Assembly: GCF_964340395.1 (NCBI RefSeq)
Contig: NC_135570.1
Location: forward strand, 16,488,822 to 16,552,821
Length of the DNA: 64,000 bases
Direction of reading: 5' to 3'
Source: Glandiceps talaboti
Lineage: Eukaryota; Hemichordata; Enteropneusta; Spengelidae
The translations under genes and the position numbers were made by a program. The notes under the pieces are model-generated. The model had not been told where the DNA came from, searched no databases, and worked only from the letters and a program-made list of their open reading frames with translations. Of the stretch, positions 33,096 through 43,552 are shown one piece after another (the first letter of the stretch is position 1; each line of letters begins with the position of its first letter).

Positions 33096-35794
33096 CTGAA
33101 ATAAAACAACACAATATTGACTTGCATACTATGTAAAGACAAAAACATAAGCATAAATCTATGTTATATGAAGAGCAATGTAAATGAATTATTACTCATT
33201 ATTTGTGTCTGTGCAAGTTACTGCAAACATTCCTTTTGACTTTGAAGGCTTAGAGGTCAATTTCAAAGATCAAGGTCTCAATATTAGAAAACTTTGAAGG
33301 CTTAGAGGTCAATTTCAAAGATCAAGGTCTTAATATTAGAAAACTTTGAAGGCTGAGGTCAATTTCAAAGATCAAGGTCTTAATATTAGAAAACTTTGAA
33401 GGCTTAGAGGTCAATTTCAAAGATCAAGGTCTTAATATTAGAAAACTTTGAAGGCTTAGAGGTCAATTTCAAAGATCAAGGTCTTAATATTAGAAAACTT
33501 TGAAGGCTTAGAGGTCAATTTCAAAGATCAAGGTCTTAATATTAGAAAACTTTGAAGGCTTAGAGGTCAATTTCAAAGATCAAGGTCTTAATATTAGAAA
33601 ACTTTGAAGGCTGAGGTCAATTTCAAAGATCAAGGTCTTAATATTAGAAAACTTTGAAGGCTTAGAGGTCAATTTCAAAGATCAAGGTCTCAATATTAGA
33701 AAACTTTGAAGGCTTAGAGGTCAATTTCAAAGATCAAGGTCTTAATATTAGAAAACTTTGAAGGCTTAGAGGTCAATTTCAAAGATCAAGGTCTTAATAT
33801 TAGAAAACTTTGAAGGCTGAGGTCAATTTCAAAGATCAAGGTCTTAATATTAGAAAACTTTGAAGGCTTAGAGGTCAATTTCAAAGATCAAGGTCTTAAT
33901 ATTAGAAAACTTTGAAGGCTTAGAGGTCAATTTCAAAGATCAAGGTCTTAATATTAGAAAACTTTGAAGGCTTAGAGGTCAATTTCAAAGATCAAGGTCT
34001 TAATATTAGAAAACTTTGAAGGCTTAGAGGTCAATTTCAAAGATCAAGGTCTTAATATTAGAAAACTTTGAAGGCTTAGAGGTCAATTTCAAAGATCAAG
34101 GTCTTAATATTAGAAAACTTTGAAGGCTGAGGTCAATTTCAAAGATCAAGGTCTTAATATTAGAAAACTTTGAAGGCTTAGAGGTCAATTTCAAAGATCA
34201 AGGTCTTAATATTAGAAAACTTTGAAGGCTTAGAGGTCAATTTCAAAGATCAAGGTCTTAATATTAGAAAACTTTGAAGGCTTAGAGGTCAATTTCAAAG
34301 ATCAAGGTCTTAATATTAGAAAACTTTATTGCTGATAAAACATGATTGAAGTCTCTCTGTATTCTGCTTTTTGAGTTATGATCCAAAATGTGAATTTTTT
34401 CTTGACAAATTTGGCCATAAAGTAAGTCATACAAGGTCTCAAAATAAATCAACATGCATATAACACTTGTGTCTGTCAGCTAAGATTTGGTTAATTGAAA
34501 TTAAGTTGTGAGGTATGGCTGTCCAAGGACATGATGGTCACATAGATAACAATGGACCATTCTGTATCTGTATCTGTATAGTTACGGTGTAGGTCCTGGG
34601 TAAGGAATAACACACCGGGGGAGAGTATTTATAGTCAGAATGGTTTTTGACAGTGACTGCCATTTTAAAGGCGTCACAAGATTTAGCGCACACAGTACTA
34701 TTGTCCAGATGGTTCCAGTCTACTAGTGTTTTTACAAAGAATGACTGTTTGTATTGAGCAGTTTTACAATTGTCAATTTCAAAGCACTTTGAGTTGTTAG
34801 TAACTCTTTGTTCAACAATGTTAGCTGAGATACAGTCGGCAAATTTCCTAGCTTTTATAGATCTTTTGGGTCTTATGGGTTTAAGATAGTCCGCTGGTTG
34901 AATTGCTGGTACTAGGCCCTCAACCACCCTGTATAGAAAAATTAGCCTGTTTGCTGTGCGTCTATCCTGGAGTGATGTAAGTTCGAGGCTTTTTACCATT
35001 TTGTTTAATAGCACTAGAGAACAATAGCACTAGAGAACAATAGGAGCTAATTGTTGGCAGCACATATTAATTTGTACAATTATTTTGAAATAGATACAGT
35101 ATCATGGTTATTATAGTTCATTTTCGAGAAGCTTTCCAAAGATTAGTGAGCCTGATCACAAGTTTTCATGTTGAGATAGACACCATAAAGATAACACACA
35201 CATCACTTACACAGTGTGGACTCTTTATTTTTATTTAGTTAATGCTATAAACAGTAATAACATGACAGAAACAGTTCAGTTGGCTACTGACCATGGATTT
35301 TGTTTGAACTTCAAGAAATTATACCTCATGTATGTTGTAATTGTAGTATGCTGTTACTGTTTATATTATTGACTAAATAAGGAGTTGACACTGTGTAAAG
35401 CTTAGATACACACTTGAGAAATCAGCTGAGCAAAATTTCACTCGTGGTAATTTCCTTGCACTGATTCCTTCCGTGTGCGGGCAAATTTTAATGAGAATTT
35501 GGTCATTTAGTTGTGCTAAAAATCCAAATACCAATCCTCATCCATATGGCCACTTTACTTTTGCCTAAGAGTAAGACTATGTTTCGATATTTATGAATCA
35601 TTCTTACTTTGCAATGCCTTGACTAGTCGATCTTCACTGTTAACAGCATGAGCCCATGTTACATTTAGTCCATCTGTTATTTCAGAGATATTGCATATAC
35701 TGTCCATCTTCCCTTCCTCTGTAGATAAAGTCCCCACTTTAAAAAGATCCCGTTGTTCGTTGTTGATGGTTTCCGCTTGTGCATGTAATAGCAT
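32422..35794 (-). CDS. FAM151 family protein (menorin-like), two exons
   Basis: Coding: complement(join(32422-33095, 35608-35794)), 861 nt, 286 residues plus stop, close to human FAM151B (276). Intron 33096-35607 is GT-AG (GCAAA|GTAAGA ... TTATTTCAG|C) and in phase. Family signatures: exon 1 has LNVTWAHAVNSEDRLVKAL; exon 2 has MLEADILL, VPIMAHPPDNDSD, LWLNADIIQGPN, ATLSVGWT, GYTWDMIYSML, PVCAVF and WLLGESKSFSLTLW. FAM151/menorin proteins have a phosphodiesterase-like TIM-barrel fold. The biochemical reaction is not established, and roles in neuron maintenance and dendrite patterning are known for family members. No clear signal peptide or membrane helix is seen, so it resembles FAM151B more than FAM151A. 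The start is the first ATG after an in-frame TAA; an upstream coding exon cannot be excluded. It is convergent with MVK. Confidence 0.9.
33237..34330. repeat. 52-bp minisatellite, about 21 copies, in the FAM151 intron
   Basis: Units contain TTAATATTAGAAAACTTTGA then AGGCTTAGAGGTCAATTTCA and AAGATCAAGGTC. A 2-bp deletion (GGCTGAGG for GGCTTAGAGG) marks every fourth to eighth unit, a higher-order pattern. Otherwise units are almost identical. Confidence 0.96.
34538..35040 (-). mobile_element. LINE 3' fragment (ORF2 C-terminus) in the FAM151 intron
   Basis: Minus-strand frame 35014-34538 encodes LTSLQDRRTANRLIFLYRVV, then YKQSFFVKTLVDWNHLD and ends in FK..V-type tail sequence. This is the hallmark C-terminus of CR1/L2/Jockey-like LINE ORF2 proteins (..RR...RL..LY+++.., ..SFF..T+.DWN.L..). 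It ends in a short (ATACAG)n tail at about 34563-34583, a typical LINE 3' terminus. The 5' end is truncated near 35015-35040, where TAGCACTAGAGAACAA is duplicated. No clean target-site duplication was seen. Confidence 0.8.
35041..35591. other. FAM151 intron, unique
   Basis: No exon or element recognised. It ends at the donor side of the FAM151 exon. Confidence 0.5.
35608..35794 (-). CDS. FAM151 exon 1
   Basis: ATG at 35794-35792 preceded in frame by TAA 21 bases upstream. It encodes MLLHAQAETINNEQRD, a Glu/Asp-rich stretch, then the conserved GLNVTWAHAVNSEDRL block that opens the FAM151 domain. The donor is CAAA|GTAAGA (minus). The N-terminal 40 residues have no recognisable targeting signal. 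Confidence 0.82.
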
Positions 35795-35959
35795 ATGGGT
35801 AGTGAGTGGTTATACTACTGTACCGAGGTATACTGTGTACATACATATATACATACATACATTTTATAAGCCGACCAATTCAATGACTGGACTTTTCAGA
35901 CTACAGTTTAGTACTTCACAGATTGATATGCCTATATTCAGCCCTGGAAGTTGCCAGTA

Positions 35960-36345
35960 AATAGTTCACTGCTGATGAATTTCTGTACATATCAGCATTC
36001 ATAAGACGTCATGTTTTCGACCGCTGTGCAGACAGTGTTTTCGATAGAGGCAGTACGCGCGTTGTCGAGTTTGCAGACATGAGAGTTGCCAGTAACGCAT
36101 GTGACTGGTAAACAACGCCTGTGTCTGGTTTAATACATATTCGGGTTTACGCCTGCGCATTTTGCACACGTTACAATTTGTTTGTGTATATAGTTATTCA
36201 CATCATGCACATGTGTCACTTGTACTTCACGTGCAGTGCTAGTGCTCCTTCAAGTCACAGAATTGTCTGTGTTCCAGTCTAGATGTATACATCGCGAGAG
36301 CGTAGTGCAAGTGCGAACCAGAGGTGCGAACTTTCACGGTAAGTT
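35960..36345. promoter_or_regulatory. CpG-richer candidate promoter, with a plus-strand donor at 36338/36339
   Basis: This stretch is visibly richer in CpG (GTACGCGCGTTGTCGAG, CATCGCGAGAGCG, GTGCGAACC) than its AT-rich surroundings and lies just upstream of FAM151 exon 1, so it may hold the FAM151 promoter. A strong plus-strand donor, TTTCACG|GTAAGTTG, at its right edge suggests a divergent non-coding first exon. A good acceptor (CTTATCTCTTACAG|G) exists at about 40900. Both ideas are inference. Confidence 0.35.
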
Positions 36346-37330
36346 GACCCCTGTTCTTTCATCGACAAAAATGTACATGTGTCACTATTATTAGAAAAAC
36401 TATGCGTGTGTCTGGATCACAACAACTTGTAATTGTGTGCTAATAAGTATACACTATTCCATGATGGCAATATTCTACTCTATTTCGACCGTAATACAAA
36501 ACAATCAATATTGGCAGCTGAATATTCCGGAGCAATCGCCGGCAACGATAACTTTGAATATTGTATATACCCAAATAACGTCATTATTTTGTATGATCAT
36601 CATAGATAGCATTCTTGAATAGAATCTTAGCTCACGTCACAAGGGACTGATTCTCCATTGTCAGAAACGTTTCCCGTAATATCAAGCAGGACATGCAGTT
36701 TAGAAAGTAGTGTGTTTGTCGCTAGTATAGACCCACCCCTATGCATTGTCTCACTCTGAGTTGTAACACATAAACACAGATAAAGATAAGATAACGAGGT
36801 GTAACATTTATTATGCGTACATGATTATGAATGCATCTTTATGCTCAAAATACAATGTACAAAGCAATTGACACAAGTACAATTAACATTCTGTGGGTTT
36901 AAAATGGGCCATATAATGAGTTTTGAATAAACACAGCTGTTGGAATGAACGATGTTTTGAAGAGAACCATGCAAGATTGTGTATACATAGACAGTTTTCT
37001 GAGCTTTCCTAGTGACTAGCATGAAGTTTAACAACAGACATTGATACTGGTAGTAGTACTGTATTCTCAGCTGTGTCTACAGTCAGTCAATCTTTACATG
37101 CATGGTAAAGCATACAAAAATAACATGCAGAAATAAAATGATTAAAATATATTCTTTTAACCAACTGATGGAGCACTGTTTACATCGACTAGAAAGTTTC
37201 CAAGAGGAAGTCTATCATCTGAGGTCAAAATATGCAGAAACTGAATGAAAATTTGAATTATCTCATGAAAAAGAAGAAGAATAAGTGCCTTTCTTTAATT
37301 TGTATAATGAGAATAAAGCATGAAATGATG
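36346..37330. other. Intergenic or intronic, nothing recognised
   Basis: AT-rich unique sequence without coding motifs or clear repeats. Confidence 0.5.
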
Positions 37331-38400
37331 AAATTCATCTTCTACCGCATAATTTGACAAAATTTAAAGATTCTTTCATCATGTACAGGAATCTTAGGAG
37401 TACACCATCTCCCCAACTCAATATAAATATTATAATCCAAAATTCTAAATTTAGTCACTAGTCTTCTACCAACTGGATTTTTAATTTGCAGAAGATGTTT
37501 CTCAAAACCAAAAGCTGTTTTAAATAATCTAAATGTTCTCATTTTGTTTTTATTAGTACTTTTTTCTTCTAATGTCATTATGTAATTCCCTGTACCATGA
37601 TTACAAAATTCTAGACATAAGTCATAAAATTATGATGAACCTTCCTAGTATAATTAAACCTGCAAAGATTTGACCACACACTGTTCTCATTATATTTAAC
37701 AAGTAAGTTTCTAATAATAAAATATAAATACCCCATGTTGAATAACACATAGAACAAATGTAGGCTGCTCACAATAAATTGTCCATCGACAATTAATCTA
37801 TACCAATACTTTAACAGAAGTTTAATTACAGTGAAATTAGTGGGGAAATGACCTAATTCTCCAACAATACCACATCTTGATATCTTATAAGAAACCCAAA
37901 GTAGAAATCTATAAAAAGAAAAAAAAACATCAACAAGAATCTGAAAATTTCTCAATTTCATAACCCCAAACTTCACATCTGTAAGTCACAATAGCAACAA
38001 TTAAATAATCAAAGAGATCTAAAGCCACATCAATAGAAATACTCTAGTTAGAAGAAATAGTTATACATGAACTTAAGAGAGCTCTCGTGGATTTAAACTT
38101 CAAGTTATTGAGGTTTTGTTTAAATTTACTGTTAGAAGAAATAATGATACCAAGAAAACAGTATTCTCTTAGGCTTACATTGTCGAGAGTAAAATTATAA
38201 AAAATAAAATTTGGATTTCCTGTATTTACATATGACCTTGATTTCTTAATGTTGATTATTATTTTCTACTTTGTACAAAATAATGTAATTTAAATAAACA
38301 ACTTTGCAACTCAACTTTAATTTCTAGTGGTAGAGACTCATCAGCATATAAAAGACAATTCAGAGACACACTTGTAAGTTTCACAGGGCTATCCTTGTTT
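37331..38400 (-). mobile_element. Decayed LINE ORF2 (reverse transcriptase C-half)
   Basis: Reading the minus strand across several frames and stops gives a recognisable LINE order: NCLLYADE (RT YADD box with the second Asp changed), NFTLDNVSLREYCFLGIIIS, LNNLKFKSTRALLS, LFDYLIVAIVTYRCEVWGYE, GIVGELGHFPTNFTVIKLLL then KYWYRL, and TFRLFKTAFGFEKHLLQ with LVTKFRILDYNIYIELGRW. These are the thumb, EVWG and Cys/His-tail segments shared with the element at 30407. At least three frameshifts or stops and the lost catalytic Asp make it a pseudogene. Confidence 0.75.
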
Positions 38401-38429
38401 TTGACCTTCCTTTACCAATCTTAGACTAA

Positions 38430-40745
38430 AGTACTAAAATTTATTACAAAAATGTTCGCAATTTTCGTTTTAAACATGTACAAATGTAACTACATTTTTG
38501 CATGAGGCCAGACACCAGAGTTATACCTAGCCTTACAAACTATGCTCTATTCCAAATTCATTCATGCTACAACAACACTGTCACTGTTTCTCACCTACTT
38601 CTATCCATCTTAGTCTAAACTATTAAAATTTATTAGAAAAATGTCCGCCATTTTGATTTTTAGCATGTAACTAGGAGACCAGACACCAGAGTTACCTAGA
38701 CTTACGAACTATGCTCTATTCCAAATTGATTCATGCTACAATAACACTGTCACTGTTTTTCACCTATTTCTATCCATCTTAGACTAAACTACTAAAATTT
38801 GTTAGAAAAATGTCAGCCATTTTGATTTTTAGCATGTAACTAGGAGACCAGACACCAGAGTTACCTAGCCTTACAAACTATACTCTTTTCCAAATTCATT
38901 CATGCTACAATAACACTGTCACTGTTTTTCACCTATTTCTATCCATCTTAGACTAAACTACTAAAATTTATTAGAAAAATGTCCGCCATTTTGATTTTTA
39001 GCATGTAACTGGGAGACCAGACACCAGAGTTACCTATCCTTACAAACTATACTCTTTTCCAAATTCATTCATGCTACAATAACACTGTCACTGTTTTTCA
39101 CCTATTTCTATCCATCTTAGACTAAACTACTAAAATTTATTAGAAAAATGTCCGCCATTTTGATTTTTAGCATGTAACTAGGAGACCAGACACCAGAGTT
39201 ACCTAACCTTACAAACTATACTCCTTTCCAAATTGAATCATGCTACAATAACACTGTCACTGTTTTTCATCTATTTCTATCCATCTTAGACTAAACTACT
39301 AAAATTTGTTAGAAAAATGTCCGCCATTTTGATTTTTAGCATGTAACTAGGAGACCAGACACCAGAGTTACCTAGCCTTACAAACTATACTCTTTTCCAA
39401 ATTCATTCATCCTACAATAACACTGTCACTGTTTTTCATCTATTTCTATCCATCTTAGACTAAACTACTAAAATTTGATAGAAAAATGTCCGCCATTTTG
39501 ATTTTTAGCATGTAACTAGGAGACCAGACACCAGAGTTACCTAGCCTTACAAACTATACTCTTTTCCAAATTCATTCATCCTACAATAACACTGTCACTG
39601 TTTTTCATCTATTTCTATCCATCTTAGACTAAACTACTAAAATTTGATAGAAAAATGTCAGCCATTTTGATTTTTAGCATGTAACTAGGAGACCAGACAC
39701 CAGAGTTACCTAGCCTTACAAACTATACTCTTTTCCAAATTCATTCATCCTACAATAACAGTCACTGTTTTTCACCTATTTCTATCCATCTTAGACTAAA
39801 CTACTAAAATTTGATAGAAAAATGTCAGCCATTTTGATTTTTAGCATGTAACTAGGAGACCAGACACCAGAGTTACCTAGCCTTACAAACTATACTCCTT
39901 TCCAAATTGAATCAATCTACAATAACACTGTCACTGTTTTTCACCTATTTCTATCCATCTTAGACTAAACTACTAAAATTTGTTAGAAAAATGTCAGCCA
40001 TTTTGATTTTTAGCATGTAACTAGGAGACCAGACACCAGAGTTACCTAACCTTACAAACTATACTCCTTTCCAAATTCATTCATGCTACAATAACACTGT
40101 CACTGTTTTTCACCTATTTCTATCCATCTTAGACTAAACTACTAAAATTTGATAGAAAAATGTCAGCCATTTTGATTTTTAGCATGTAACTAGGAGACCC
40201 AGACACCAGAGTTACCTAACCTTACAAACTATACTCCTTTCCAAATTGAATCATGCTACAATAACACTGTCACTGTTTTTCACCTATTTCTATCCATCTT
40301 AGACTAAACTACTAAAATTTGTTAGAAAAATGTCAGCCATTTTGATTTTTAGCATGTAACTAGGAGACCAGACACCAGAGTTACCTAGCCTTACAAACTA
40401 TACTCTTTTCCAAATTCATTCATGCTACAATAACACTGTCACTGTTTTTCACCTATTTCTATCCATCTTAGACTAAACTACTAAAATTTGTTAGAAAAAT
40501 GTCAGCCATTTTGATATTTAGCATGTAACTAGGAGACCAGACACCAGAGTTACCTAGCCTTACAAACTATACTCTTTTCCAAATTGATTCATGCTACAAC
40601 AACACTGTCACTTTTTTTCAACTATTTCTACCCATCTTAGATTAAACTACTAAAATTAATAAGAAAAATGTTAGCCATTTTGATTTTCAGCATGTACATG
40701 TAACTGAGACCGGACACCAGAGTTACATGTACCTAGCCTTGCAAA
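38430..40745. repeat. Satellite of about 169 bp, about 13 copies
   Basis: GAGACCAGACACCAGAGTTA recurs about every 169 bp (for example 38675, 38844 and 39013). Units also carry CTGTCACTGTTTTTCACCTA and AATGTCCGCCATTTTGATTT. The first and last units are the most diverged (for example TACATGTAACTGAGACCGG at the right end), typical of an array homogenised from the middle. No coding capacity. Confidence 0.93.
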
Positions 40746-41111
40746 CTTTGCTCTTTTCCAAATCTCATTTAACAGAAACATAACTAGCAAAAGAAATCAT
40801 GATCAAATACTACACCAATACTTTGACCATAAATATTTGCAAGTTTTAGAGTTGAACAATAAATGTATTAATCCTTTGTTAACTTTCTTATCTCTTACAG
40901 GTTTGTTACACAGTACATAACAGATGTCCTATTCAAAGAAGCTGTTGTTTTGCTCGTCTCTATAGAAGCTGTTGTTTTGCTCGTCTCTAAGAGAACAAAA
41001 ATAACTTCAGACTCTATGTGTAGTAAAACAGAAATTTAGATCTTAAATCAATTAGTTGTGCACAAGGACATGAGCTCTATTTTGAACATTTTTAATACAA
41101 TTGAAATGAAG

Positions 41112-41113
<2 letters not shown>
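40746..41113. other. Unique sequence with a 30-bp direct duplication
   Basis: GAAGCTGTTGTTTTGCTCGT occurs twice in tandem between about 40938 and 40990. Just before it is the acceptor-like CTTATCTCTTACAG|GTTTG at about 40900. No frame of convincing coding character follows. Confidence 0.45.

Positions 41114-41152
<39 letters not shown>
41114..41152. repeat. (TG)n microsatellite
   Basis: About 19 TG pairs at the left edge of dispersed repeat copy 2, the same arrangement as at 4137-4238. Confidence 0.95.
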
Positions 41153-41155
<3 letters not shown>

Positions 41156-42010
41156 CAACTTAGTCGAAAACTGCAGTCCGATTTCTTTGATACTTGGTGG
41201 TCATGTTATATTGGATGTCTAGTAGTGAAATTGTTCAAATGAAAATGATCACATCAGATATATGGGTTTTGGGTCAAAAATGTGATTTTTGTCAAAGAAT
41301 TTAAACTACAAAACTACTGGGCAGATTGGCCTGAAATTTGGTGGGAACATTCTCAGGGGTGTGTAAATTAAGATTTGTTCATGACATGATGTTTCCATGT
41401 ATAATATGCAAAGTAGGGCTTTTTGGTTAAAAACCTACAATTCCAAAACTACTCAGTAGATTGGGCTGAACTTTTAACAGGGATGTATCTGCCGGTGTAT
41501 AGATGAAGAAATATTAAGCATATAATGATCTCATCAGTAACATCCAAATTAGGTGTAAACATGTAAATTGGTCAAAAATTTATATCTCAAAAAGTACTTG
41601 GTCAGGGAAACTGAAATTTGGTGAGATGGTTCTAGAAGTGTTGTTCTGCAGATTTCCTTTAGAATAGTTTGACACAATTGGCCCTAGCAACCATGACCAT
41701 GGCCTTAGCAACAACCAAATGGCAGTATATTTTGGTTAAATAAGAACACCATCTGGTAGGCAGTTAGTAAACATTCAAAAAATGTATGCAAATATCCCTA
41801 GCAACAGTGGCCCCGCCCATGGCAACAGCCCAATAATCACATATGTGACAAACATAACATGGTTGGATAGGCAACTGGATAGTCATTCAACAAATGAACA
41901 CCTATTTTTAGAATGGACTAGCATATGGATAAATATTTTAAAAAACTACAGTTGTGCTACATCGCCATTGGCAGTATTTTGGAAAACAATAGTTGTGCTA
42001 CAATGCCATT
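41153..42010. repeat. Dispersed repeat, copy 2 (TG-linked family)
   Basis: Homologous to 4239-4990 in the same order and orientation (AAACAACTTA, GAAATTGTTCAAAT, TTGTTCATGACATGATG, CCTAGCAACCATG, ATGTATGCAAATATCCCTAG). It ends near CTACAATGCCATT. No protein-coding frame is conserved between the copies. Confidence 0.8.
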
Positions 42011-42290
42011 TTATATTTCTTTTTTTCTAAATATTTTTTTTTCATATCTGAGGTAGTTATGTTTTTCATTGTTCTCCATATGCTCTCTGTTTTTGGTTTC
42101 TTCTCATCAGATGTACAGTCATTACATTTTGGAAGAAAAGTTTTATATTGTCTTTTTAAATTGATGTCAGTTTGTGCATCCACCAATTCTTGCGAGACTT
42201 CATAATTTTTGTGATGTTACAATTTTTTTCTTGAACTTGTTAATAAAAAGGTTAGGGTCGGCAGTGAAAAACTAGGCAGGGTCAGATAAC
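41998..42290 (-). pseudogene. Coding-like fragment of unknown origin
   Basis: The minus strand reads FTADPNLFINKFKKK, a frameshift near 42200, then EVSQELVDAQTDINLKRQYK followed by a Cys-X2-Cys (PKCNDC) and Lys/Glu-rich helix to 41998. The composition looks like real protein broken by one frameshift. I do not recognise the family. It may belong to a transposable element, since it is wedged between two dispersed-repeat fragments. Confidence 0.3.
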
Positions 42291-42319
42291 CGGAATCAAA
42301 CAATTTTTTTTTTTTATTA

Positions 42320-42535
42320 CTTTAAGAATTATTCAGAACATGATGATTCCATTATTGATATGCAAATTATGGCTAAAATGTGTCTTTTTGGTAAAATAAT
42401 CTTTAATTCCAAAAGTAATGAGCTGGAAATTAATTTGAATGGCTCTTGGGGTATATAGATGAAGAAGTGTTAAGCATATGATGATCTCATCAGTGAAATG
42501 AAAATTAGGTATAAAAATGTGAATTTTGTTTAATC
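42320..42535. repeat. Dispersed repeat, fragment 3 (TG-linked family)
   Basis: Shares ATTCAGAACATGATGATTCC, GATATGCAAATTATGG, CTTTAATTCCAAAAGTAATG and GATGATCTCATCAGTGAAAT-type blocks with the copies at 4239 and 41153. It is a partial copy. Confidence 0.7.
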
Positions 42536-43552
42536 TTGTCTCTTGGCTCTCTTCGTTGGTGTAAACACACATGTGTTTTTGTAATTTGTACTTCAAGCAC
42601 TTGTTAAATGAGAATGTTAAAAGACACAATCTTTTGTCATTAGAAAAATTTTGGATATTGCAAAGAGATATAGTCATATAACTTAAATCATGGATAATAT
42701 TAATAAGTAATAAAATGTAAAATGAACAGAAAACCAGTGTGGACTTCTATATATCTGACAATTTTACATGTTATACACAGAGTGAAGCTAGCATGTAAGT
42801 GGTGAATGATTTCATTTTATTTGATTCAGTTTTATTTTTTGTTGTTGAATGAGACTGATTTTAGGGAGCGATCAGATTTTACGCTGACTTTTTGTTCACC
42901 CCACCCCTGCTGACAAATAAAAAAACACTGCCCCCCCCCCCCCCCACATCTGTTGACAAGAAATATTCTTGTTCTTTCTTGCAATATATAAAGCTCTTTA
43001 GGCAGGAACCCTATGAGAAGTATGATTGTCTGTTCATAGCTGTGCAAAATATTCATGGTTTTAGTAACCAAAAGTTCTAGGATATCTCTTACATTGAGTG
43101 AACTATTATCATTATAGATTAATTCAGCTAATTATAAAGTACATTATTAGAAATGAAATTAACATAATTGTAAACCTAGGGGTTTCAGTAAGTTTCAAAG
43201 TAGGGAGAGAACTTGAAAAAGTGTCGGGAGAAGTGCATGCTATGCCCATGCGTGCATGCTATACAAGTGGGAGGGGGTGTCCCCCTCCCATGGTAAGATC
43301 TTTTGAAAAATGAACACCTTTTGGAGGCCATTTAGAGCACCATTCATAAGTAAAACACAACTTAGTTATATCAAAAGTATCACTAATTTTAGGGTTTCAA
43401 AAGTTTAAATCATTTCAAGTCATATTGACACAAATGATAATGAAAAAAAGATCAAGTACAAAGTATAGTATAGTTTGTTTTATTTATTTACTTGCCCTAT
43501 GTGGGCTTACCAAGTGAACATTTTGTTCAATACAAATACATCCACTGGGCTT
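42536..43552. other. Intergenic; C-run and a perfect 9-bp stem
   Basis: Contains a run of 14 C (about 42932-42945) and GGGAGGGGG-TGT-CCCCCTCCC (43269-43289), a perfect 9-bp stem with 3-nt loop. No gene is seen; short frames over the C-run are low-complexity. Confidence 0.6.
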
